A DNA stretch of 21,626 nt from Cruorifilaria tuberocauda (GCA_013365365.1 JABVXU010000769.1:1-21626); one strand, 5' to 3'. Shown: positions 10,661 through 20,848, counted from the first letter of the stretch. A program made the numbers and translations. The notes: generated by a model from the letters alone, not told the origin.

Positions 10661-12888
10661 CTAATTTGATTCGATAAGATTATTTACAAATTTCTCGTTA
10701 TAATCCCAATATTTTTTTCGTATCGGATCCAGCTTCTTTAATTCTTGAAGTATTTGCACTGCTTGCGCAGCACTATCCTGAAATTATTAAAACTCCACTA
10801 TATATTTCCCCATCCGCTCAAGGCATTCTTGTATTAAAAGTGCTACGATTCAAGTATTATAAAAAAATATTTCTTCAACATAAGCACTAAACTTTCATTT
10901 ATATCTTGGAACATCATGCTCGAATGATTCAAGCCAAATCAAAATTTACCTTAACTTCCATTTTCTTCTCGATCCTTTCTATCAGTATATCCACCAAGAA
11001 ACTAAGACAAAGCGGTACACGTTTCTCTTCGCTTAGCTCGAGGCAAAATTGCATGATATCTGCTCGCGAAGAGACACCTTTCTGTAGTTTTAAATCACTA
11101 ATAACTTGGATGTCTGGTTTGCGACATTCTAAGATTATGTGATTATTTGAATCACGATATCACTAACGTTTAAGTTCTGCTTAAAATTTTGTCAGAATCA
11201 AACTCTAAGTAACTTGCACTAGTCCAACGTATTGGTGAACAGATTTAGATTTGGTTTACGAGATTCATCTTTTTATGAAAGAAAAAAAGAGACAATTTAA
11301 ATACAAAGTAAGAATGTGCTAAATTTTAAAATGAATGTTACTTATACCCAAATATTAACATTTATATAATTTTAAAATACCAAAAATAGAAACGTACATC
11401 CAGCAATATTCCAGAAAGAAAATTCCATGCACTCTCATTATTGGGAATTTTCTTGATCATAGACTGAGTCATCAAAATTTCCCGATTCAAAACACTGGGA
11501 TCCTTAAAAGATAAAAAAGAGTAAAAACAATTTTTTTCTCATTGGAAAGCATTCAATATAATATAATAACAGGAAGTGAGACAATTCTATTAATAAGTTC
11601 GAACTGATCAGAAATTTTGGATAACAATTTCTAATTGATCACCTTTAATGCATCCAATCCTTGAAGTATAAAGTACCGATAATTCCAGGCCGAATTATTA
11701 CGCATATCTTCCATCAAAAGTCCTGCGCTGTAATCCAATTCTTGTTGACCAAATAGATTGAATTTTTCAACGACCCATTGACGATGGTGCCATGAATGGT
11801 AGTTTTTAGCTTCATCCTCAATCATTCGTGCCGTGAAATCAAGCTCTCGACTAACATCATTTGTCCACTCCACTAATGTTCGACGGTGATGCCAGACTTA
11901 ATAATATCAATATCCATATCCAGATAAAATATGAAATTAAAAAATATAACATCATCAGTAAAAATAAGCAATCATACATGTACGATTTTCTTTAAATTGC
12001 TCTCTTAACCTCGACAAGACATCATATTACCAAGTTCAAGAGCACCACAAACCTTGATAATTCTTAGGATTTTCTTCAATCACCGCAGCTATGAAATTGA
12101 ATTCTTCATTCAGATCTTTATTTAGCGCTTGAAGAAGAGAACGACGATACTGCCAAAGAGTATAATTAGCCGGATTTAAATCAATACACCTGCAAAGTTA
12201 CTAGAACTAATTTTGACAAATTAATAAATTATGATATAAATGAAATAAACGAAAGTTTTTCAGCGCAATAATTTGTGATGACGAAAGACTGATACTCCAT
12301 GCATCACAACATATTTTCTTTATTAGATAACTACATCTATAAATAGTAGATGCTGATAGCCTACATCTCCATGAACAATAAATGTTGCAGTTAAATAACT
12401 ATATACTAATCTATATTCAGTAATTGCTTATAAAACAGATAACAACGAAGTAAACTTACTTTACAGTTAACTTGAAGGCCCTCTCTGACATCTCTTCGCT
12501 AAGTACAACAGCTCGCAGATACATAAATGCATCATTAAAAACATCACTAGTTTCTATCCGAACGGCTGCTTGTTCGTCATCCGTGAGTGGTATAGGATGA
12601 ACATCATCCCATTCTGGATCATCTCGATATCGCTGAAATTAAAGATCACTTTTTGTTTAAAGGAATAAAAATTGAGATTAATTTTATTCGAAGTTAATTT
12701 CCAAACAATCTGATAACATTCATTATATAAATAAGGCTTCTTGAGAAAGTTATATATTGCCAGCACGTATCATGAAAATGCGAAGAGATGTTTGATAGAT
12801 TTTATAAAAGTATGACATTACAAATATACTCACTTTTGAATGGAAGTATACTTCTACATACCTCAATTTTGTCCATATTTTCGAACAT
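10661..12888 (-). CDS. FNTA: Protein farnesyltransferase / geranylgeranyltransferase type I alpha subunit (331 aa, 7 exons)
   Basis: This is the common alpha subunit of the two CaaX prenyltransferases, acting with a beta subunit in the cytosol to lipidate Ras/Rho-type GTPases. Exons in order are 12862-12888, 12460-12632, 12053-12189, 11643-11896, 11394-11502, 10950-11128 and 10661-10777 (996 nt). The N terminus has the signature [16 protein letters not shown]. Five PFTA repeats follow: [25 protein letters not shown] (its Lys, about K109, matches the catalytically important Lys of the human enzyme), [27 protein letters not shown] and [13 protein letters not shown]. The end, [10 protein letters not shown], matches the family's C-terminal helix. 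It lacks the long Pro-rich N terminus of mammals. The first ATG of two in frame (12888, 12876) is used. The exon 5 to 6 junction needs the weak donor GTAC|GTTTC, because the stronger GAT|GTACGT is out of phase. RABGGTA is less likely: that protein is larger with extra domains. Confidence 0.94.
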
Positions 12889-12918
12889 ATCTTATAGTCT
12901 CAATCCAGCTGTAACCTG

Positions 12919-12920
12919 CT
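12919..12920 (-). promoter_or_regulatory. Possible spliced-leader acceptor of FNTA
   Basis: The minus strand reads ATATTTTTTCAG ending here, 30 bases before the FNTA ATG. A second, weaker AG (GGTTACAG) lies 10 bases further downstream. Either could receive a spliced leader or end a 5' UTR intron. Confidence 0.4.
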
Positions 12921-13434
12921 GAAAAAATATTGAACTGAACATTGAATGAAACAACTGATATACTTACATAATTATAGAGAAAATCTGTAATTTCAAAATA
13001 CCATTGATTGAAATTGAAATCCTTGAAGTGTACTTTAACAAACAATTCAAAATATCTATCCATTTTATCAAGACGGAAAATTTGTAAACATTAAAAGGAT
13101 TTCCATAAAACAACAACGTTAACAAGAAGAATTCACTATGCAACTACTCTCAACTATGAACAAAGTTATTTCTTCAAAATCGAAGAATTTTAATCGTAAT
13201 TTGTTCTATGCAGTACTAAAGCACATTTAGAAATGAAAAAAATACATAAACTGCATACTTCAGCATTAGAAATAACATATAATTTAAAATTTATTAAAAA
13301 GTCGAATTCATCAAAATCAGAGTTCCTACAAATGAATGTTTCCAATACATAAAAACAACATATGTAAGAAACAACGACCATTTCGGTTTAGTGTTCATAT
13401 TTAATACAAATTATTTAAGATAAAGTTACTAGCG
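12921..13434. other. PUS3-FNTA intergenic region
   Basis: No gene is seen. Minus-strand open frames here are Phe/Tyr/Asn-rich translations of AT-rich DNA. The segment should contain the PUS3 3' UTR and the FNTA upstream sequence. I see no exact AATAAA immediately after the PUS3 stop. Confidence 0.5.
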
Positions 13435-16107
13435 TCATGAGATAACATTATAATTATCGGAAGCGTCAGTAACGATTTTTGACACTTTTGCACGAATTTT
13501 CTCCTGCTTCAACTCCAAGGCATCACACGTCGGCCGCTTTTTGATGGGTACATATGTTTTGGTAAAAGCTTCATTTGACCTCAGGTATTCGTTTAAACCG
13601 CTGTAGTCATTCTCCAATATTGGCGAAAGGATGCCGATGCCTTCTGCCATAACTTGTAATATGGTTGACCTGAAGTTATTTTAGCTCGCAAATAATTATG
13701 AAACAGTGTCATTCTCGTGCAAAAAATATCAATTTTCTGTACTTCACAGATGAAAACACCAATCTTTGAAAATTTACATCCCGACATTCTTACACAACTT
13801 TCTCTACTCTGATTACCAACAATAATGGTGTTCAATATATAATATAGCATGAAGATTCTTGATATTTTTTAGCTATAAATTCCTTTTATAATTTTTTGTT
13901 TTGTTTGGCACTTATTTCTTTATAATAATGAAAAATTTGAGGAAAAAGGTAGGAAAAAGTAAGAAAAATCAAAACTTACAGAGATTGATAATGAGCCCAA
14001 GTTTTCAAAAGGAGTTTCTTGATGGATTTAAGTGAATTAATATCCCATCTCCAAGAAAGTTCCATTCCATCATATACACAGTCAAATAAACACAACGGAA
14101 ATGCTGGAGCTAATCCATAAATTGGTTTAGAAGGTGTGAGCCTGATATCGAGAAGTTCAGCGACAATCTTAAGTAGAATTGAAAAAGACATTCATTAAAC
14201 TTTTGTATAATTACTTACCTTATCATTTGTTTGTGAGCATTTTTAATTAATGAATACAGAATTTTTTTAAGTGACATCATAATGATGCTTCAAAATAATA
14301 GTTGTACTGAAAATTACCTCTGGTTTTTCATTCCTGTGGCCAATTTCACATAGCAGAGCCATTATACAACGAATCTGATGCCAGAGAAAACCACTTCCCT
14401 TGATAGTAAGTTGTAGAAATTCATAGTGAGTAGATTCATTGCTTAGTTTTGGTTCTAATAATGAATTATTTCTAGAAATTAAACCCGTTGTTATGGATAA
14501 TTGATGTTAAAAGTAGTCGATGGTTAAACTGTATGAAGCAATAAGTAACAGAATTTTTGACAGCTAAAAACTGAAAATACCTTCAGTAAAAATGAACTTC
14601 TGAATATGTACTATATTAAGCATACAATATCAAAGTAATTAAAAAACAGTATTTAATCTTTAAATCATTAATCTAAACAGTTTCCTCTTTATTCCAAAAC
14701 TATTAAATACATACAATATGAATGATATATCAGCATAAGTGATAGTGCGAATATAACTCATTTCCACTCTTGCCTTGTTCATGTCAATACGACAGAAATT
14801 ACGGAAATCATGTTCGCCAACCAGAAATTGACAAGCCTGTCGCATTGCCTGTAAATTAAAATCAAGGAGAAACCTTGGCTGTAAACTTAAAATATATATT
14901 CAAAAATCTTATACTTTTATTAAAAATGGAAGTAACTATAATCAGGGATAAAAAATATTCAAAATCTTATCAAAATAATACTATACTAAATTTTTCAAAA
15001 ATTACCTCAACATCGAAATTGGCTCGAGGAAAAACATATGTGTAAGTTCGTTGGGTGCATTTATATCTGGCACTAAAATCTTTGGAGACTGGAGCCCAAG
15101 CTAACACACGAATATTAGTTGGTAATGCACTATTTAACATTTTCACATACTGAAGCTCTCCTTTCATAGCAGTTTCGGAAGACGTATGAGCAACAGTAGG
15201 CCAAAAAACACCTTCTCCTTTCGGTTCATTGGATCTTAAAATCTATAGATTACAGATGATTAAAATATAACATATCATTCTTTTTTTTGGAAGCAGTGCA
15301 AGCTCACAAAAATGCACGACTTTATCGTTAAAATGAAGGATAAAACAATTGATGATTTGAAGTACTATACATACAAATACTTGAAAACTATGTTATTAAA
15401 AGATATTAATATTTTGAAACAAACCTTACAATGACAGAAGCAATCTGTTTGAAAGCAGATACTCCCTTGTCGGTTCTACCGCTCCGATTCCAACTACAAC
15501 TTTCCCAGCTTTCGACAAGCTTTGTCTTCAACAAAGCCTTCCTCATTTCTTCCTCAACCTAAAAATTACAACGGACAAGAATGATCTGTTTTTTTCCTGA
15601 TTTTCCTTCATACATTATTATGTCAGTTCATGAAAGTGGAAACAAATACTCGTATTTGTTTCTGTTATCAGAAATTGGAACTTTTATGTGTTTATTTTAA
15701 CAATGACAGCTAAGTTAACATGAAATCAGTATGTGCGCTGAAGAATAAATATTAGAAAGTAACAATTATAAACAAAGGATGAGAATATTGAAGATTCTTT
15801 AGGTCTACTCCCCACTTCACTAACTAACGACACCCAATCCTGCAAGATTACAACATAAGACTACAATAACTGACTTAGCAGAATGACAAATTTCATCATT
15901 CTTCTAATGATGACTGCAACAAAGAATAACAGAACTTACAGTTCCAGCAATTTCTCGTTGCTCAACCAGTCCATTATATTCCCAACCAAAATATAGGAAC
16001 ATTATAGCAATTCGTCGTTTCGGATGTCTTAAAAAATCGAATTCACGTTTTTTCTTCTTCATTTTCTTACCATTCGGTAAAGAATCAATAGCTCTTTCTT
16101 CATTCAT
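13435..16107 (-). CDS. PUS3: tRNA pseudouridine(38/39) synthase, Deg1/PUS3 type (414 aa, 7 exons)
   Basis: The enzyme isomerises uridines 38 and 39 in the tRNA anticodon stem-loop, a TruA-family reaction. Exons in order are 15940-16107, 15430-15558, 15006-15242, 14715-14848, 14318-14471, 13980-14167 and 13435-13669 (1245 nt, all phases agree). The N-terminal KKKKREFDF plus RRIAIMFLYFGWEYNGL is the Deg1/PUS3 entry motif. The catalytic motif GRTDKGVSA has its nucleophile Asp at residue 86. Then come LPTNIRVLAWAPVSKDFSAR and YKCTQRTYTYVFPR, GEHDFRNFCRIDM, and SGFLWHQIRCIMALL, all TruA landmarks. YVPIKKRPTCDALELK near the C terminus is typical of PUS3 rather than bacterial TruA. Human PUS3 is 481 aa, mostly through longer termini. 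Exon 5 must begin at 14471; the nearer AG breaks frame. An acceptor ends 15 bases upstream of the ATG, and the intervening codons are open, so an additional N-terminal exon is not excluded. Confidence 0.95.
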
Positions 16108-16122
16108 ATCATCAGTTGTAAT

Positions 16123-16124
16123 CT
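16123..16124 (-). promoter_or_regulatory. Probable spliced-leader acceptor of PUS3
   Basis: The minus strand reads ATCTGCGCTTTCAG ending here, followed by a 15-base leader and the PUS3 ATG. No phase-compatible coding exon was found upstream, so trans-splicing is favoured over a cis intron. Confidence 0.5.
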
Positions 16125-18224
16125 GAAAGCGCAGATTAGAAATTAACTATCGCAATAGACGGTGATTTCATATAATTTAACTTTAATTTTTAACTGAAAA
16201 TCTGAATTCTCATCTTTTTTAATTCTTCTAAACTTAATATTAAATCAGCATGCAGGAGATCCGCCAATTAAATACTGCTATTTTATTAATGAGTCTTAAA
16301 GTAACTTATTTACATAAAATATTCTCTAAAAGTATATTTTCAAACATCATAAATCGAAAAAAAATGAACTATTCTGATTACTTCACCAAATTCATATAAT
16401 GCAACAAATAAGTACGAAAATAAGTGTAACTATTTGAAGTGTAAACTTTTGCTCTCTAAACGTTACCATTAATACTACCTCAAATCCTATCTGTCAGTTA
16501 AATCTGAAATGATTAAAATTAGTAAAAAAAAAGTGAATACACATCGTTACTGAAATGTTTGATAACGAAGAGATGAAATCGCATAAAAACTGAGTTTACA
16601 AACATTTTTGGAAAAGAACAAACTGATTAATGAAAATTTCCAATAAACCATTTGAATGAGAAACAAATTTGAGAAACGATTTTCGACTTTGCAACGAATA
16701 TCAGATATACCACATAAGATTACGATTGAATTCCTGGATCAGGTGATTTGATGAGTGAAACAAATAAAATATTCCTCTTTTCGAGGGTTAGGGTTTCAGT
16801 TGCGATATGATTGATTCATACAGATGAATGAAGAAATTGTCGAAGTGAAAGTTGATGATAGCTTATAAAAGCATTGTAATAAGTACGATTAAACTTGAAT
16901 GAAATACGAACAGGTACACCAGGCTTGAATGAAAGTATGGATAATCCTAATGATCTTTTTGGCCAAGTGGAAAAAGTTCTTGTTATCAACTTCACAATTG
17001 TGATATTAGATATCATGCTTAGTCATATCTGAGAAGATATGATCAAGCTTGAATTTTAAGTCTCATTGATTTGTTTTCGTTAATTTATTCTCCTTTTAGG
17101 TAATTCTCTTTCTTATTATTTTATTAGTTTGCCTTATCATTTAAATTTACGATAACTAACTTTCTATTATCATTTATAAGTACTGATTGTTAATAAGCAA
17201 TGATACGACAATACTAATATAACAGTAATTGATGATTATACTTACAGAATTATAATTCTAGACTATCATTATTAATTTCGGTTACTGATAGCAACGAAAG
17301 ATCGATCTATCTATCAGCTTCCTTCAGTAATACCTTAAATAAAGAACGAAAATTTCAAATGTAAATCATTGAAAGTCAAACTTGAGTTATACTTTCCTTC
17401 TTATATTACCCATAAAATTTTAAGAATTTAATAATTTCGAATTTCATTTCTGATTCATTCTTTTAGGGAATTTCCAATATTTATCAAGTTCACTCTTCCT
17501 TCTTTATTCAAGTAATCAAATCTTCAATTTCTATTGCACCTTTTAACAGAGTTTTTGATATAAACAGAATGAGCTAATTATGAAAACATAGCTTTGATAT
17601 CAATTTTGGTACTTTAATGATATTCCTATCAGATGTCACCGCTATATACTGAAAATCATACTGATATGATTCATCGGTAAAGTTTATTATTCACCCCTCT
17701 CTAAAGTTTGTGAAGTTGAAACTATTGAATTTGAAAAAGAGAACTAGATTTTAGTTACTGATGTATTCTCTCTTTCTCTCTTTCCTCAAATAGACATACC
17801 TGTGGAAATCTCATTCCATATTATGTTTATAGGATTTGCCAAAGAAGGATCTCATGATGTTTCAGATTACCATTCAAGATTCATCAGCGAAGAATCATTG
17901 CTTTTTCAGATAGTGATTTATTAACAATCGATTCTGAAACTTAAAGGTTTCTCTGATATTTGTGTATTATATAACATAAATTTAATTGTTATTTGCCCTT
18001 CTAACAAGAACCATGTAAATAATATCTATTCAAAGTAAGGCAATAATTCATATATCCCAATAAAATCATCTTTAAACTGAAAAGAAATTAAAATGCAATT
18101 TAAATTGGACGATTCAATCACTAAATAAGCTTTTGAACTAAACAAATAAATTTGCAAAAGTACAACGACAACGACTATTTTGCTACATTCTTTTGAGAGT
18201 TTGGTATGACAGGAATGGATCGTT
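16125..18224. other. Gene-poor region upstream of PUS3
   Basis: I could not assemble a gene in about 2.1 kb. Two small patches look exon-like: 16816-17034, open on both strands, and 17629-17900 on the plus strand. Both are described as findings. The remainder is AT-rich with simple TTCTCTTTC-type runs (about 17767-17788) and no recognisable protein, tRNA or rRNA. Confidence 0.5.
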
Positions 18225-18815
18225 TGTTGGAAAAGTAGAGATAGTTAGTTTCGCTGCGTGTATCAATACCATACGTGTATCAATACGTGTATCAAGAGCG
18301 CTTTATTCGTTTACACAGAAGTTATATCGTAACAATAGAGGATAAAATAATCGTTTACTGGAATATAGACAGTCGATTTACGAGATAGGAGGATTTGCTT
18401 GATCCCGTTGATAATCAGAAATCAAATTGATAGCGTTCAGGGTCTTTGTAACACTTAGGATTTTGTAACCTGATGACTTTTCTTAGTCCGACAGGATAAT
18501 TGATCCCGATCGCCATGACAATCGTATGGGGAAGAAGGTAGGGTGCAACTGACGAAGACTGAAAAGGATTTTCTCGTAATTGTACTAAGTTAGGAAGTAA
18601 ATTTGTTGAAGTGAGTGAATGTCGTGTGAATAACTGTGTCGCTAACTGTGACTAATTAAGATAATTAAAATGTAAAAATGTGTGTTGATCCTTATGCCTT
18701 ATGCCGTCCACTATTTATACGGTTTGAAGTGGGCATGGGCATTTTCAGGCAAAGATCAGTAAAGATTGATGATGATAGTATCAGGGCGGCTCATTAGCCT
18801 CATACATTTACTACA
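18225..18815 (-). mobile_element. Candidate solo LTR (minus strand)
   Basis: Read on the minus strand the segment starts TGTAGTAAATG and ends CCAACA, giving TG..CA ends. A TATA box, TATAAATAG, lies about 100 bases in (18711-18719). AATAAA lies near the far end (18302-18307). This promoter-then-poly(A) order is that of an LTR. Base composition is less AT-rich than the flanks. No primer-binding site or retroviral-type coding sequence follows, so it would be a solo LTR. The exact ends are uncertain, and I could not find a matching 5-base target-site duplication. Confidence 0.4.
18258..18298 (+). repeat. GTGTATCAATAC short repeats (three copies)
   Basis: GTGTATCAATAC occurs at 18258-18269 and 18275-18286, and a third, near-perfect copy (ending AAG) abuts at 18287. 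The cluster lies just past the putative AATAAA of the minus-strand LTR candidate, in what would be its U5 end. Confidence 0.85.
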
Positions 18816-19315
18816 TTAGGAGAAAAATGAAATTTAATGAAACAATGTAGATGCTTTTATTAAGATCAAAGATTGCTTGTAGGACAAGGAGATTTGAGAT
18901 GAGTTTAATTGAAGTACTTTAAATGAAAATTTGTGCAATGGCTATTGCTCCATCATCCCGTAAAGACGATGAAACTGTGATAGAGGGATAAATGACCTGT
19001 ATTCATTCCTTATAGATGATATGAGAAGACAGTGAACTGAGAAACAAGAAAGCTTACGATCTGTCTTAGCTGAGCATATCCACACAAAAGCTTCCTAACA
19101 TATAATTTCATCATCTTCACACTTAGCATTTCGGTTTTTTCTACATCATTTCAATGGAATGATCGGTATCTGATATTCATCGTTCGATAAATTCCCAATT
19201 CCCATCAGAAATAGTCGAGCGAGAAATATACAAATTTGCCAACCAAGAATAAGTCAAAATCACTTCCCGATTTATCTCTAATGAAACTTCCGCATTATCG
19301 ATATCTGTCGGGTAG
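18816..19315. other. Spacer between two LTR-like segments
   Basis: I see no gene here. The longest sensible plus-strand frame is about 22 codons (starting near 18924) and matches nothing I know. The segment separates the minus-strand LTR candidate from the plus-strand BEL/Pao element. Confidence 0.5.
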
Positions 19316-19633
19316 CCCGAAAGGTCAAAAAAATCAACCTTAATCTTTAATTTCAAATATTTTAAATCTTTACTTTCTATATATTATCAACTGTAAAATC
19401 CTTTCATGGCACCTCTCATGCGATATTCTCATTCTCACTGTTCATATGCCTGCACGATCAATGCTTATGCAGCAGTTCATCTTTATATCACTGTATTCAT
19501 CATGCTGCCATTCTATTCTCTATCCACTTTCCATGCTCATCCCTTTTCAGTAATCGTTCTTTCTCACGGCGACTCTTACCATCTTTGTAACTCTTACCCT
19601 TACCCCAGTAGCAAGCCCCTCCCCTTCTAAATG

Positions 19634-19644
19634 TATATAAATAG
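19634..19644 (+). promoter_or_regulatory. TATA box of the LTR promoter
   Basis: TATATAAATAG sits about 25-35 bases before the start of the 32-bp tandem repeats, placing the expected transcription start at or near the first repeat unit. Confidence 0.55.
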
Positions 19645-19666
19645 CCCAAGCATCTCCCAGCCAGGT

Positions 19667-19794
19667 CTTCTTCTAGTCAGTTTATTTACACTGCAGTCCT
19701 TCTTCTGGTCAGTTTACTTACACTGCAGTCCTTCTTCTGGTCAGTTTACTTACACTGCAGTCCTTCTTCTGGTCAGTTTACTTACACTGCAGTC
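19667..19794 (+). repeat. 32-bp tandem repeat, four copies
   Basis: Units are 19667-19698, 19699-19730, 19731-19762 and 19763-19794, each containing TCAGTTTACTTACACTGCAG. Units 2-4 are identical and unit 1 differs at two positions. A partial unit follows. The array lies directly downstream of the LTR TATA box. Confidence 0.97.
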
Positions 19795-19969
19795 CTTCCC
19801 CTTCTTCTTCTCATTCTTCGCTGTCCAATTCTGATATGCTTCCCAATCAGCTCCTCTGTAGATTGGAACTGTATTGATTTCCTAATAAAATATATTCCTC
19901 GCTATCTACAAGTTTCTGTTAATTAATATATATCGATTATATCGTCTTCTGCAACGAAATGAAAATTTT

Positions 19970-19997
19970 TGGTGCCCGAGATGAGATGCGAACTCAT
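19970..19997 (+). other. Primer-binding site complementary to a tRNA 3' half
   Basis: The plus strand starts TGG (complement of CCA), then T (discriminator A), a seven-base acceptor strand (GCCCGAG), and the complement of a T-arm. The T-arm complement is ATGAG and CTCAT as a five-base-pair stem around a seven-base loop whose complement is TTCGCAT. This is exact tRNA 3' geometry. No matching 5' acceptor strand occurs on the minus strand, so it is not a tRNA gene. Its position just after the LTR fits a (-)strand primer-binding site. Confidence 0.6.
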
Positions 19998-20323
19998 GAC
20001 CTTTGGAGATTTTTTGATCTTTCGGTATTCCCGACAACGTCCCCAAGTCAAAAGGGATCACAACGAGAAGGCCATGCACGTAAAATCAGCTATCTCTCCC
20101 GAAAAAATTTTTCCTTTTTCTGGTACTACGAGCCGGAACAATATCCGAAAACATAACTACGAACATCGACTCGGTGAAGGAGAGGATGCAAAAAGTCTGG
20201 ATCTAATCTTCTCGATGAAAAGTTGGTAGCGAATGAAGTACGCAGACAATACGAGCGTGAAAAAGAATATCGAACAGAAGATCAAACTCCTCTAACTCTA
20301 TATCGGCATAACCGAATCCAGCA
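19998..20323 (+). other. Shortened 5' internal region of the retroelement
   Basis: Only about 330 bases separate the primer-binding site from the RNase H remnant. Gag, protease and reverse transcriptase, normally several kilobases, are absent. The open frames here match no domain I recognise; they are either leader sequence or unalignable debris flanking the deletion. Confidence 0.55.
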
Positions 20324-20848
20324 ATGAGAAATGTTTGGAATGGATCCACAAAACTACGCCGCCACAGAAGAAAAAATAAGGAAAAGTACGAAGAAAGTAT
20401 CGTTAGAAAAGGTATTTGTACAATGACTCGATTCAAACTGTTCCTGCAAAATCTGTGGAAAAAGACTAATACTTGGGATCAGTCCATAAACCAAGAAGAC
20501 GCAGAAAATTGGAACTCTCTCATATCGGAATGGCCAACAAAATTAGAGGAATTTCCGCGATGCGCAACGAATTCTCCCGGCCAGATACAAATTCATGTAT
20601 TCACAAATGCATCACAATTAGCATATGCCGCTGCCGTATACATGCGGAATCAAGGAATTCAGCGAACAGGAACGTCCCTAGTATTTGCTAGATCAAGAAT
20701 AGCACCAGTTAAACGTGTTACCAGCCTTCGATTGGAATTATTAGCAGTATTTATTGGGATATGAGCAGCACACTTTGTAATAAAACAATTGGAGCGGCAA
20801 TCCTATAATTCGACTCCAAATGTGTGTTACATTGAATCAAGTGGCTAG
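20324..20848 (+). pseudogene. BEL/Pao Pol remnant: connection and RNase H domain
   Basis: The first third does not resemble Pol and probably flanks the deletion junction. From about 20432 the frame becomes typical BEL/Pao Pol: KLFLQNLWKK, then ENWNSLISEWP, then the RNase H strand IQIHVFTNAS and LVFARSRIAP, then LRLELLAVFIG. The first catalytic Asp expected in the RNase H strand is Asn here, while the Glu of LRLELLA remains. A TGA at 20762-20764 interrupts the frame inside the domain, and reading continues ([10 protein letters not shown]) to a TAG at 20846-20848. Reverse transcriptase is missing upstream. The copy cannot make functional Pol. It is a broken transposable-element gene, not a host gene. 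Confidence 0.85.

Larger units (their letters stand above)
19316..19953 (+). mobile_element. Putative 5' LTR of a BEL/Pao retrotransposon
   Basis: The segment begins TGTCGGGTAGCCCGA (containing the small palindrome CGGGTAGCCCG) and ends near TCTGCA, just before a tRNA-complementary site. It holds a TATA box, TATATAAATAG, at 19634-19644, a four-copy 32-bp repeat where transcription should begin, and AATAAA at 19884-19889. That order (U3 promoter, R, poly(A) signal, then primer-binding site) is diagnostic of a 5' LTR. Both boundaries are inferred, because the 3' LTR is not in the window to compare. Confidence 0.55.

Noticed and set aside
12863..13063. 66-codon minus-strand frame ahead of FNTA
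   Set aside because: It is an out-of-frame reading of the FNTA first exon and 5' flank; the FNTA frame uses the ATG at 12888.
13593..13850. 85-codon minus-strand frame
   Set aside because: It runs through PUS3 exon 7 in the wrong frame and into intron 6; the correct frame there matches the PUS3 C terminus.
16186..16262. Minus-strand stretch reading DLLHADLILSLEELKKMRIQ as a possible upstream PUS3 exon
   Set aside because: It resembles the helical N terminus of PUS3, but it has no ATG, and its only donor (A|GTTAAA) is out of phase with the PUS3 exon at 16107-16122. An AG at 16123-16124 better explains the start.
19970..20045. A complete tRNA gene on the minus strand
   Set aside because: The 3' half is perfect, but no 5' acceptor strand GCCCGAG, D-arm or standard anticodon arm is found in the required distance.
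19959..20229. Two overlapping open frames of 65 and 86 codons just after the LTR
   Set aside because: They begin by translating the primer-binding site and resemble the spurious proteins often predicted over tRNA-derived sequence; neither matches Gag or Pol.
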